From positions 1 to 41,608 of the forward strand of contig CAIRCP010000063.1 of assembly GCA_903877095.1 (NCBI GenBank): a DNA stretch of 41,608 nt, read 5' to 3'. Under the pieces are notes generated by a model. That model worked only from the letters and a program-made list of their open reading frames with translations, searched no databases and was not told the DNA's origin. Source of the stretch: an uncultured Actinomycetes bacterium. GTDB lineage: Bacteria; Actinomycetota; Actinomycetes; Mycobacteriales; Mycobacteriaceae. A program made the position numbers and the translations under genes. Below, one piece after another: positions 32,063-41,608 of this stretch. Within the stretch, counting starts at the first letter, position 1, and each line of letters opens with the position of its first letter.

Positions 32063-33094
32063 ATGACCGAAGCAGCACCAGAGGCACCGGCGCTGGGACC
32101 GCGGGTTGGGCACTGGTACCAGATGGACGGCACCTACCTCGTCGGCCGCGAGAAGGTTCGCGAATACGCCCGCGCCGTCCAGGACGACCACCCCGCCCAC
32201 TGGGACGTCGAGGCCGCCGCGAGGCTGGGCTACTCGGGCCTGGTGGCGCCGCTGACCTTCACCTCGACCCCGGGCATGGCGTGTAACCGCCGCATGTTCG
32301 AGTCGATCGTCGTCGGCTACGACACCTACCTGCAGACCGAGGAGGTCTTCGAGCAGCACCGGCCGATCGTGGCCGGGGACGAACTGCACGTCGACGTCGA
32401 ACTGACCGAGGTGCGCCGGACGGCCGGCCGGGACTTCATCACCGTCACCAACACCTTCACCGACGCAGCCGGCGAGCGGGTGCACACCCTGCATACCACC
32501 GTGGTCGGCGTCACCGCCGAGGACATCAACCCCGCGGTCAAGGCGGCCGTCCAGAAGGCGATGATGCACGACGTCGACATCATGGGCGTCGGCGGATCCG
32601 ACGCGTCCTACGAGAAGACGGTCCGGCCCGAGCGTGAGGTCCGAATCGCCCGGGACGACGAACGCACGCTGGGCACACTGAACTTCGACGACCTCAAGGT
32701 CGGCGACACCATCCCGGTGCATCACACCCGGCTGTCCCGCGGTGACCTGGTCAACTACGCCGGCGTGGCCGGTGACGCCAACCCCATCCACTGGGACGAG
32801 GACATCGCCAAGCTGGCCGGGCTTCCCGACGTGATCGCCCACGGGATGCTCACGATGGGCCTGGGTGCGGGGTTCGTCTCGGAATGGTCGGGCGACCCCG
32901 GTGCGGTGACCCGCTACGCCGTTCGGCTGTCACAGCCGGCTGTCGTATCGGCCGCCGAGGGCGCCGACATCGAATTCAGCGGAAAGATCAAGTCGCTGGA
33001 TCCACAGACCCGCACCGGCGTGGTGCTGGTGGCCGCCAAGTCCGACGGCCGCAAGATCTTCGGCCTGGCGACGATGGATATCCGCTTCCGCTGA
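32063..33094 (+). CDS. fused HadA/HadB-type (3R)-hydroxyacyl dehydratase
   Basis: The 343-residue protein joins two hot-dog domains. The N-terminal HadA-like domain has YARAVQDDHPAHWDVEAA and GLVAPLTF. The C-terminal MaoC/HadB-like domain carries the hydratase-2 motif YAGVAGDANPIHWDEDIA then VIAHGM, with catalytic Asp238 and His243. In M. tuberculosis HadA and HadB are separate subunits of the FAS-II dehydratase; fused forms are related to HtdX/HtdY-type proteins. It would dehydrate 3-hydroxyacyl-ACP or hydrate enoyl-CoA. ATG 32063 is preceded by GTGGGGCGA; the frame continues upstream without family similarity. It is divergent from the YciI-like gene across a 217-base region in which I see only the PPOX stub. 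Confidence 0.9.
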   Translation: MTEAAPEAPALGPRVGHWYQMDGTYLVGREKVREYARAVQDDHPAHWDVEAAARLGYSGLVAPLTFTSTPGMACNRRMFESIVVGYDTYLQTEEVFEQHRPIVAGDELHVDVELTEVRRTAGRDFITVTNTFTDAAGERVHTLHTTVVGVTAEDINPAVKAAVQKAMMHDVDIMGVGGSDASYEKTVRPEREVRIARDDERTLGTLNFDDLKVGDTIPVHHTRLSRGDLVNYAGVAGDANPIHWDEDIAKLAGLPDVIAHGMLTMGLGAGFVSEWSGDPGAVTRYAVRLSQPAVVSAAEGADIEFSGKIKSLDPQTRTGVVLVAAKSDGRKIFGLATMDIRFR

Positions 33095-33173
33095 CCAAGG
33101 TCTCGGTGGTCCGGTTCCCGTTTGAGCCTCGCGGTTCATGTAGATAGCTCAGACCGGCCGGGATAGTGGAAAG

Positions 33174-33199
33174 TCGACTGTCTGTTGTGTTCTAGTCGA
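33174..33199 (+). promoter_or_regulatory. short inverted repeat before the lipoprotein gene
   Basis: TCGACT (33174-33179) and AGTCGA (33194-33199) flank a T-rich 14-base spacer and end immediately before the GAGGAG ribosome site of the lipoprotein gene. It could be a leader hairpin or an operator; the evidence is position only. Confidence 0.3.
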
Positions 33200-33209
33200 G
33201 GAGTTTCCC

Positions 33210-33665
33210 GTGCACGCGCGTACCACGCTGGTCGTAGTCGGATTGGCGTTGATGGCGCCGCTGAGCGGTTGCGCCCGGAGCGACGCCCCGTCGGCCGGCA
33301 CGACGACCGTCGTGACCGTCACCGAGATCCCCGGCGCGACGCCGCCGCGGGCGACCGACGTCATGAATGCAGCTCATCAGTGGACCGGCGGACCGGATGG
33401 CACCGGCATCTTCTCCGTCGGCAGTCGGCCGCAGGATGGACTCGCAGCCGCGATTCCGCCCGGGCGCTATTCGGTCCGGGTCGCAGCCGGAGCGAGTCAC
33501 GGTCACTGGATGGTGTGCGAATTGCCGCAGTGCGGACCGGGCTTTCAGGAGAACGCGGCGGCCTTGGGCAATCAGGTCGGACCGGATTCTTCTGCCCTGT
33601 ACATCGGCCCTCAGGCGCGGAGCTTGTGGGTGCACGACGTGGTGCTCAGCCCCATCGCTGACTGA
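33210..33665 (+). CDS. putative lipoprotein of unknown function
   Basis: The 151-residue protein has a lipoprotein signal: a positively charged start, hydrophobic TTLVVVGLALMAPL and lipobox LSGC at residues 18-21. A Ser/Thr/Pro linker follows, then a small beta-rich domain with GTGIFSVGSRPQDG, PPGRYSVRVAAGASHGHWMVCELPQCG (here as PPGRYSVRV and WMVCELPQCG, two Cys), and ALYIGPQARSLWVHDVVLS. It resembles small envelope proteins with a jelly-roll-like domain, but I do not recognise a named family. GTG 33210 has GAGGAG upstream. It stands 115 bases after the hydratase, with no sign of a shared function. Confidence 0.82.
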   Translation: MHARTTLVVVGLALMAPLSGCARSDAPSAGTTTVVTVTEIPGATPPRATDVMNAAHQWTGGPDGTGIFSVGSRPQDGLAAAIPPGRYSVRVAAGASHGHWMVCELPQCGPGFQENAAALGNQVGPDSSALYIGPQARSLWVHDVVLSPIAD

Positions 33666-33694
33666 GCAGCGCCGCTCCGCACTACTCTCGGGGC

Positions 33695-34402
33695 GTGAAT
33701 AACGGCGAGGACCTCCCCGCAGCGCCGCCGAGCCGCAGGCCGCACATCGTGCGGTTGGCGGTGTTCGTTGCGGTCCTGCTCGTGATGTTCTACCTGGTGG
33801 CCGTCGAGCACGTCATCGACATCGAGTCCGTCCGCGCCACCATCGCCGCGGCCGGTCCCGTCGCTCCGCTGGTCTACATCCCGGTCTCGGCGGTCCTCGC
33901 GTCGATGTTCGTCCCGGGCCCGTTACTCGCCGCCGGCAGCGGACTGTTGTTCGGACCGGTGCTCGGCACACTGGTCACGTTGTGCTCCGCGGCGGCCACG
34001 GCAACCCTGGCCGCCTTCGTGGGCCGGCGGGCGGGGCGGGACAGCGCCCGCGCCCTGGTCGGGGCCGAGTGGGCCGGCCGGATCGACAACCAGATCCAGC
34101 GACGCGGCCTCTGGGCGGTAGTCGGACAGCGTTTCGTGCCCGGCATCTCCGATGCACTGGCGTCCTACGTGTTCGGCGCTTTCGGAATGCCGTTGTGGCA
34201 GATGGCAATCGGCGCGTTCATCGGATCGGCGCCGCGGGCGTTCGTCTATACCGCGCTGGGCGCCTCGATCTCGGACCTGAACTCGCCGCTGGCCTATGCG
34301 GCGGTCGCGGTGTGGTGCATGACCGCGATCATCGGTGCGTTTGCGGCGCACCGCGGGTATCGAAGTTGGCGCGGGCAGAAGACCACCGCAGCCAACCCGT
34401 AG
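33695..34402 (+). CDS. TVP38/TMEM64 (VTT domain) membrane protein
   Basis: The 235-residue protein has five to six hydrophobic helices. It has the VTT/DedA core: VSAVLASMFVPGPLLAAGSG (the PGP re-entrant motif), LFGPVLGTLVTLCSAAATA, FVGRRAGRDSA, and RFVPGISDALASYVFGAFGM with GSAPRAFVYTALGA. VTT proteins are linked to lipid scrambling or transport in membranes. The start is GTG at 33695, 29 bases after the lipoprotein gene. Its TAG directly abuts the stop of the convergent gene on the other strand. Confidence 0.9.
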   Translation: MNNGEDLPAAPPSRRPHIVRLAVFVAVLLVMFYLVAVEHVIDIESVRATIAAAGPVAPLVYIPVSAVLASMFVPGPLLAAGSGLLFGPVLGTLVTLCSAAATATLAAFVGRRAGRDSARALVGAEWAGRIDNQIQRRGLWAVVGQRFVPGISDALASYVFGAFGMPLWQMAIGAFIGSAPRAFVYTALGASISDLNSPLAYAAVAVWCMTAIIGAFAAHRGYRSWRGQKTTAANP

Positions 34403-34714
34403 TTACTCGTGGACCTCGTCAAGCCGTGCGGCAACCCGGGCCAGCGCCTCTTCGAAGACGTCCACCTTGTCGCTGCGCTTCTCGTTGGCCGGGGCCGCGG
34501 CCCCGCGGCCACCCTCGGCCTCCACCCGGGCCGCGCCCTGGCGACGCAGCAGGCTGAAATTTTTCTCCCGCGCGTTGCGCAGACGGGTCTGCAGCTTCTT
34601 CAGCGCCTGCGCATCCAGGCCCTCCAAGGCGTGCGGGGCAGTCTCGTCGATCAACGAGCTTTCCTCGGCGGACAGATTCACATGGTGGTTGCTCACAAGA
34701 GTTTCATAGTCCAT
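34403..34714 (-). CDS. small charged helical protein of unknown function
   Basis: The 103-residue protein is rich in charged residues, with a predicted helix ALEGLDAQALKKLQTRLRNA, a disordered Gly/Ala/Glu patch (EAEGGRGAAAPANEKRS) and a terminal helix VFEEALARVAARLDEV. The helices have a coiled-coil-like spacing of Leu and Ala. I do not recognise a family. ATG 34714 (MDYETLVSNHH) is the best start; a longer in-frame extension runs into the tex gene and looks non-coding. It follows tex on the same strand at 43 bases, across a small hairpin, so the two could share a transcript. A DNA- or RNA-binding or regulatory protein is possible from the charge alone. Confidence 0.72.
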   Translation of the reverse strand: MDYETLVSNHHVNLSAEESSLIDETAPHALEGLDAQALKKLQTRLRNAREKNFSLLRRQGAARVEAEGGRGAAAPANEKRSDKVDVFEEALARVAARLDEVHE

Positions 34715-34729
34715 TTCGGCCGCAAATTC

Positions 34730-34744
34730 GCGCGAACGTCGCGC
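34730..34744 (-). repeat. GC hairpin between tex and the small protein
   Basis: GCGCGA-ACG-TCGCGC is a perfect 6-base stem with a 3-base loop, 14 bases after the tex stop on the minus strand. No T-run follows. It may dampen readthrough into the small gene or protect the tex mRNA end. Confidence 0.4.
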
Positions 34745-34757
34745 ACGGCGACAACCT

Positions 34758-37127
<2,370 letters not shown>

Positions 37128-37214
37128 GCGGAGAACCTACCCAGGCGGTCCGACAGCAATCCCGCTCGGGCGGCGATTGGGGTGTTCGGCTGAGGGCAAA
37201 TACCATCGATACCG

Positions 37215-38846
37215 ATGACAAACGAGCTAGACCAACGCCCGAGCACGGCAGCCGCCAAATTGTCGGCCGAAGCCGGCCGCCGGCGTACCTTCGCCGTGAT
37301 CAGCCATCCCGACGCCGGCAAATCGACGCTGACCGAGGCCCTGGTCCTGCACGCCAAGGCCATCACCGAAGCGGGTGCGATCCACGGCAAGGCCGGCCGA
37401 CGCGCCACCGTGTCGGACTGGATGGAGATGGAACAGGCCCGCGGCATCTCGATCACCTCCACCGCACTGCAGTTCCCCTACCTCTCCGCCGACGGGCAGG
37501 AGTGCGTGATCAATCTCCTCGACACCCCGGGGCACGCGGACTTCTCCGAAGACACCTACCGGGTGCTCAGCGCCGTCGACTGCGCGGTCATGCTGATCGA
37601 CGCCGCGAAAGGCCTTGAGCCCCAGACGCTCAAACTGTTTCAGGTCTGCCGTCACCGCGGCATCCCCATCATCACGGTGGTTAACAAGTGGGACCGGCCG
37701 GGCCGGCACGCCCTGGAGCTTCTCGACGAGATTGCCGATCGCATCCAGCTCAAGCCCACCCCGTTGACGTGGCCGGTCGGCATTGCCGGGGACTTCAAGG
37801 GTGTGCTGGATCGCCGCACCGGCAATTACATCCGGTTCACTCGCACCGCCGGTGGCGCCACCGCGGCACCCGAGGAGCACATCCCGCCCGACAGCGCCGA
37901 GGACGCCGCCGGACAGGACTGGCTGACTGCGGTCGAGGAGTGCGAGCTGTTGTCCGCCGACGGTGGGGACCACGACGAGGACTCATTCCTTCTCGGTGAG
38001 ACGACGCCGCTGCTGTTCACGTCCGCAGCGCTCAATTTCGGGGTGAACCAGTTGCTGGACAACCTGGTTCGCCTGGCGCCATCGCCGCACGGTCAGGTCG
38101 ACGTCGACGGCAATCTGCGGCCGGTCGACGCCCCGTTCAGTGCGTTCGTCTTCAAGGTTCAGGCCGGTATGGATTCGGCGCATCGCGATCGGATCGCCTA
38201 TGCGCGGGTGTGCTCGGGGACCTTCGAGCGCGGCGACGTCCTGACCCATGCCGCGACCGGCAAGCCGTTCGTGACCAAGTACGCGCAGTCGGTGTTCGGG
38301 CAGCAGCGCTCGACGCTGGACAGCGCCTGGCCGGGGGATGTCATCGGCCTGGCCAACGCCGCCGCGCTGCGTCCGGGCGACACCCTGTTTCGCGATGTCC
38401 CCGTTCACTTTCCGCCGATTCCGAGCTTCTCCCCCGAACACTTCGCGGTGGCCCGCGGCACCGATCCCAGCAAGCACAAGCAATTCCGCAAGGGGATCGA
38501 GCAACTCGATCAGGAAGGCGTCGTGCAGGTGCTGCGTTCAGACCGCCGCGGTGAGCAGGCGCCGGTCTTCGCCGCGGTCGGGCCGATGCAGTTCGAGGTG
38601 GCCGAGCATCGGATGGCGGCCGAATTCGGCGCGCCGATCAAGATGGAAAGGCTGCCCTACACCGTCGCCCGCGCGATCGACCCCGATGACGTGGCACTGG
38701 TGGCCAAGCAGGTGTCGATGGAGGTGCTCACCCGCACCGACGGCGTCATGCTGGCGCTGTTCACCACCAAGTGGCGGATGCAGGGCTTCTGCGAGGACAA
38801 CCCCAAGGTCCGATTGAGCTCGCTGGTCGCCGCCGGCGAAAACTGA
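37215..38846 (+). CDS. prfC: peptide chain release factor 3
   Basis: The 543-residue translational GTPase recycles class I release factors after peptide release. Domain order is G domain (G1 SHPDAGKST at about 30-38, G2-region RGISITST, G3 DTPGHADFSEDTYR, G4 NKWD), domain 2 beta-barrel (FVFKVQAGMDSAHRDRIAY), and a C-terminal domain with GPMQFEVAEHRMAAEFGA. Length and motifs match RF3; EF-G is larger and has other domains. ATG at 37215 follows a short 87-base divergent region shared with tex. It converges on the ABC-F gene with only 20 bases between. Confidence 0.96.
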   Translation: MTNELDQRPSTAAAKLSAEAGRRRTFAVISHPDAGKSTLTEALVLHAKAITEAGAIHGKAGRRATVSDWMEMEQARGISITSTALQFPYLSADGQECVINLLDTPGHADFSEDTYRVLSAVDCAVMLIDAAKGLEPQTLKLFQVCRHRGIPIITVVNKWDRPGRHALELLDEIADRIQLKPTPLTWPVGIAGDFKGVLDRRTGNYIRFTRTAGGATAAPEEHIPPDSAEDAAGQDWLTAVEECELLSADGGDHDEDSFLLGETTPLLFTSAALNFGVNQLLDNLVRLAPSPHGQVDVDGNLRPVDAPFSAFVFKVQAGMDSAHRDRIAYARVCSGTFERGDVLTHAATGKPFVTKYAQSVFGQQRSTLDSAWPGDVIGLANAAALRPGDTLFRDVPVHFPPIPSFSPEHFAVARGTDPSKHKQFRKGIEQLDQEGVVQVLRSDRRGEQAPVFAAVGPMQFEVAEHRMAAEFGAPIKMERLPYTVARAIDPDDVALVAKQVSMEVLTRTDGVMLALFTTKWRMQGFCEDNPKVRLSSLVAAGEN

Positions 38847-38866
38847 ACTTCGGCAACAGTGTTCGG

Positions 38867-40528
38867 CTACCGCTGCGCCACCTGACCGTTGTCGACGACC
38901 CAATACCGATCCACCCGGACGTTTTGCAGCATCCGGCGGTCATGGGTGACCAGGAGCAGCGCCCCGTCGTAGCTCTCCAGCGCCTGCTCGAGTTGCTCGA
39001 TGGCCGCCAGGTCGAGATGGTTGGTCGGCTCGTCGAGCACCAGGACATTCGTCCCGCGGGCCTGCAGCAGCGCCAGACCCGCGCGGGTCCGTTCCCCCGG
39101 CGACAGTTCGTCCACCGGACGCTCGACATGGTCGGCGCGTAATCCGAACTTGGCCAACAACGTTCGCACGTCGGCGGTCGTCCAGGTCGGCACCTTCTGT
39201 TCGAATCGGTCCACCAGTCTCTCGGGGCCGGTGAACTCGGCGCGGGCCTGGTCGATCTCGCCGATCGCGACGTTGGCGCCGAGACTCGCCCGGCCCTCGT
39301 CAGGCTGCCGGCGCCCGAGCAGCAGGCGCAGCAGGGTGGACTTCCCGGCGCCGTTGGGCCCGGTGATGCCGATCCGCTCGCCGGCGTCGACCTGCAGTGA
39401 CACCGGTCCGAGAACGAAATCCCCCTGTCGCACAACAGCATTGTCGAGCGTGGCGACCACCGAACTGGATCGCGGCGCGGCCGCGATGGTGAACTGCAGT
39501 GACCATTCCTTACGGGGTTCGACGACCTCGTCCATGCGGGCGATCCGGCTCTCCATCTGGCGCACTTTCTGCGCCTGCTTCTCGCTGGATTCCATCGCCG
39601 CGCGCCGCCGGATCTTATCGTTGTCGGGCGCCTTGCGGATCGCGTTGCGGACCCCCTGACTCGACCATTCCCGCGCGGTGCGGGCGCGGGCCACCAGGTC
39701 GGCTTTCTTGTCGGCGAACTCCTCGTACTCCTCCCGCCGGTGCCGCCGGTTGACTTCGCGTTCCTCCAGATAGCTGTCGTATCCGCCGCCGAACACCACC
39801 GTCGTGTTCTGCGCCAGGTCCAGTTCCAGGACGCGGGTCACGCTGCGGGCCAGGAACTCCCGGTCGTGGCTGACCAGCACCACCCCGCCGCGAAGATCGC
39901 GCACGAAGTCCTCCAGCCGGGCCAGGCCGTCGAGGTCGAGATCGTTGGTCGGCTCGTCAAGCAGCGCGATGTCGAACCGGGACAGCATCAGAGCCGCCAA
40001 ACCGACACGCGCCGTCTGACCGCCCGAGAGGTCGGTCATCAGCGTCGAATCCGGTTGTACGACAGTCAGATCCAACCCAAGATCGGCCAGCACACCGGGC
40101 ATCCGGTCATCGAGGTCCGCCGCGCCGGTGGCCAGCCAGTGGTCTAGGGCCGCCGAGTACGCCTCGGCGGGGTCCACACCGTCCGGTGGGCCTTCGCCGG
40201 ACAGCGCTGCGGCGGTGCGTTCCATCGCCTCGGTGGCAGCGGTGCACCCGATGCGCCGGGCAATATAGGCGCCGGCGGTCTCGCCGGGGACCCGATCGTG
40301 TTCCTGCGGCAGCCAGCCGACAAAGGCATCGGCCGGGGCGACGCTGACCGAGCCCTCCAGTGGCTCGAGATCGCCGGCCAGAATCCGCAGCAGGGTGCTT
40401 TTTCCGGCCCCGTTGGCGCCGACGACACCGACCACGTCGCCTGGGGCCACCGTCACGTCCAGGCCCTCGAAGAGGGTGCGGTGGGCGAACCCGCCGGCCA
40501 GGTTCTTGGCGACAAGCGTTGCGGTCAC
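38867..40528 (-). CDS. ABC-F family ATP-binding protein
   Basis: The 553-residue protein has two ABC domains and no membrane segments. Walker A motifs are GANGAGKST (residue about 38) and GPNGAGKST. Signatures are LSGGQ in the first and LSPGE in the second half; Walker B regions are ALLDEPTNDLD and LVLDEPTNHLD, each followed by H-loop Ser-His or Thr-His. A charged helical linker (residues about 255-330) corresponds to the P-site interaction motif of ABC-F proteins. They bind the ribosome and can act in translation control or antibiotic protection; Rv1473 is the likely mycobacterial relative. The start is GTG at 40528, about ten bases after an inverted repeat that may form a leader hairpin. 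Confidence 0.92.
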   Translation of the reverse strand: MTATLVAKNLAGGFAHRTLFEGLDVTVAPGDVVGVVGANGAGKSTLLRILAGDLEPLEGSVSVAPADAFVGWLPQEHDRVPGETAGAYIARRIGCTAATEAMERTAAALSGEGPPDGVDPAEAYSAALDHWLATGAADLDDRMPGVLADLGLDLTVVQPDSTLMTDLSGGQTARVGLAALMLSRFDIALLDEPTNDLDLDGLARLEDFVRDLRGGVVLVSHDREFLARSVTRVLELDLAQNTTVVFGGGYDSYLEEREVNRRHRREEYEEFADKKADLVARARTAREWSSQGVRNAIRKAPDNDKIRRRAAMESSEKQAQKVRQMESRIARMDEVVEPRKEWSLQFTIAAAPRSSSVVATLDNAVVRQGDFVLGPVSLQVDAGERIGITGPNGAGKSTLLRLLLGRRQPDEGRASLGANVAIGEIDQARAEFTGPERLVDRFEQKVPTWTTADVRTLLAKFGLRADHVERPVDELSPGERTRAGLALLQARGTNVLVLDEPTNHLDLAAIEQLEQALESYDGALLLVTHDRRMLQNVRVDRYWVVDNGQVAQR

Positions 40529-40537
40529 TGGTCCATC

Positions 40538-40556
40538 GTCGCATCACGCGTGCGAC
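40538..40556. promoter_or_regulatory. inverted repeat in the ABC-F leader
   Basis: GTCGCA (40538-40543) and TGCGAC (40551-40556) flank a 7-base spacer just upstream of the ABC-F start on the minus strand. ABC-F genes are often controlled by leader structures, but this small hairpin alone does not show attenuation. Confidence 0.3.
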
Positions 40557-40604
40557 CGACCGCGATACCGGGGACATAGCCGCCGGCGCAGGTTTAATAA
40601 ACGG

Positions 40605-41133
40605 ATGCCTCAGGAGCCTGCACACCCCCCGGCGGGTCGCGTCGTGCGAATGCTCGTTCTCGCGGCACTCGTCGTCGCCGCGGCGGTGGGCATCGGGTTG
40701 GGCGTGTACTGGCTCAACGACGCCAGCCAATCCGAACACAGCAGTGCCGGCAGCACCGACGTCGCCGACCGGGTGTCGGTGATCGCGACGGTGGAGAAAG
40801 TGGACCCGGCGCAGTACACAGTGTCCGTGCGGGTGTGGGCTGTTCCCCGCGGCCGGTTCACCTCCGACGGCGGCGAGACCGCGAACCGCGACATTCGCGT
40901 GCTGTCGAGCGGGCTCAATGGCGGCGGTCTGGCGCTGGACAGCGGGCGTCGAATTGGGGCACAGACGATTCCGGTGGAACTCCGCGGGACCCGCTCCGGG
41001 CAATCCCCCGATCGGCTCGATCCTCGATTACACGGCGTTCCTGTGGGCCGAGGCGATTGTGGTCTGTTCGCTGACTTATGTTGTGGTGCGGGGAGTTTCG
41101 CTGGAGTGGCGAAACGAACCGGCTACGGGGTAG
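40605..41133 (+). pseudogene. DUF4436-type membrane protein with internal deletion and frameshift
   Basis: The ATG at 40605 opens an intact N-terminal part: one membrane helix (MLVLAALVVAAAVGIGLGVY) and the extracytoplasmic segment up to RIGAQTIPVELRG near 40985. At that point the similarity switches to another frame, GNPPIGSILDYTAFLWAEA followed by IVVCSLTYVVVRGV, which is the C-terminus of DUF4436 proteins. The middle (roughly 120-150 residues with further helices) is missing and the joint is out of frame. The encoded N-terminal protein would continue in the wrong frame to about 41195. TTTAAT lies seven bases before the ATG, so the promoter looks preserved and leaderless. The C-terminal remnant overlaps the end of the convergent proline-rich gene. 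Confidence 0.7.
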
Positions 41134-41608
41134 GGGCCGGAGCCGGGGCTGCCGGGTCCAGGTACCACGGCGGCACGGGTCCGCTGATCGGGTAGTAGCC
41201 GGGCGGTAGCGCGGGCCGCGGGCCGCTGTCGGCGGCGCCGCCGCTCGATGTCGCCGGCGTTTCCGAACCCGGCGCGTTGGTCGAGACGTAGCCGGGCGGC
41301 AGCTTAGGCGCGGGACCGGCCCCGGGCGGCGGGGCGGGTGCGCCGAGACCCCCGATCGCGTCGCCGGGACTGAGGAACGGGTTCTGTGCCTGATGCCAGA
41401 GGTCCTTGATGGATCCGAGGATTCCTCCGCCGCCGCTGCCCCCGGGCGGCGGGACGGTGTTCGGGACCGTCGGCCGGGGAACCGGGGCGTCGGCGGGCAG
41501 CACCGCTGGGGCCGTCGGATCGACGGGGGCGGCACCGGGAGCGGGAGGCGGCACGGCGGCCGGGCCGCCGGGCGACGCAGCGGCCGGGCCGCCCGGCGAC
41601 GCAGCGGC
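41123..41608 (-). CDS. proline/glycine/alanine-rich protein, 5' end outside window
   Basis: The minus-strand frame is open to the right edge, so the N-terminus is not visible. The seen part (about 160 residues) is dominated by Pro, Ala and Gly. It starts with repeats of AASPGGPA, passes through a short structured-looking segment (ILGSIKDLWHQAQNPFL) and ends with PALPPGYYPISGPVPPWYL and a Pro-Ala tail. Mycobacterial proteins of this style are usually secreted or wall-spanning. A GTG at 41554 is in frame but lies inside the repeat region and is unlikely to be the real start. Its 3' end overlaps the decayed DUF4436 gene by 11 bases. Confidence 0.7.
   Translation of the reverse strand, partial: AAASPGGPAAASPGGPAAVPPPAPGAAPVDPTAPAVLPADAPVPRPTVPNTVPPPGGSGGGGILGSIKDLWHQAQNPFLSPGDAIGGLGAPAPPPGAGPAPKLPPGYVSTNAPGSETPATSSGGAADSGPRPALPPGYYPISGPVPPWYLDPAAPAPAPTP
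41557..41608 (-). repeat. 24-bp in-frame tandem repeat
   Basis: Units at 41557-41580 and 41581-41604 differ at one base, and a third unit begins at 41605. Each encodes the octapeptide AASPGGPA in the proline-rich protein. The number of copies beyond the window edge is unknown; such arrays vary between strains. Confidence 0.8.

Overview
The window is high-GC actinobacterial DNA and reads as a Mycobacterium or Mycolicibacterium chromosome. The main pointers are a secreted PE-PPE-domain serine hydrolase, a Tat-exported DUF1906 protein like Rv2525c, a fused HadA/HadB-type hydratase, a GH6 protein like CelA1, an Rv1473-type ABC-F protein and many GTG starts. No tRNA, rRNA, CRISPR array or intact insertion sequence is visible. 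Genes are densely packed and no gap exceeds about 300 bases.

Left part (1-10.6 kb): a decayed YeeE/YedE transporter fragment is joined to a twice-deleted SDR. A TetR regulator and a haloalkane dehalogenase diverge around a perfect palindromic operator. A minus-strand chain follows: Tat-exported DUF1906 protein, secreted protein of unknown function, YtcJ-type amidohydrolase and APC permease, each linked to the next by an ATGA overlap. Then come an L,D-transpeptidase-like protein, an AMIN-like secreted protein, a GT4 glycosyltransferase and a Dabb protein.

Centre (10.4-19.5 kb): this is the most interesting locus. A compact minus-strand operon encodes, in order, an unrecognised 215-residue protein, a plant-type fatty-acid alpha-dioxygenase (catalytic Tyr and both heme histidines present), a P450 whose I-helix carries Ala-Asn-Gln instead of the usual acid-Thr pair, an acyl-CoA oxidase-like flavoprotein, an unrecognised protein, and, after a strong palindrome, an amidohydrolase. 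The dioxygenase-P450 pair recalls the fused DOX-CYP oxylipin enzymes of fungi, here as two genes with an alpha-DOX partner. An upstream SDR is separated from it by an intrinsic terminator.

Right part (19.6-41.6 kb): PE-PPE hydrolase, GH6 protein, two coupled dynamin/YfjP-like GTPases, an SDR, and a plus-strand SSS symporter, small membrane protein and amidohydrolase unit. These are followed by a YciI-like protein, a fused hydratase, a lipoprotein, a VTT membrane protein and a translation/RNA block (Tex, RF3, ABC-F). The window ends in a proline-rich secreted-type protein that runs off the right edge.

A recurrent theme is gene decay by deletion. Four sites hold truncated genes: YeeE plus SDR at the left end, a DinB N-terminal stub (about 10.5 kb), a PPOX/F420-type N-terminal stub (about 31.8 kb) and a DUF4436 gene that has lost its middle (about 41 kb).
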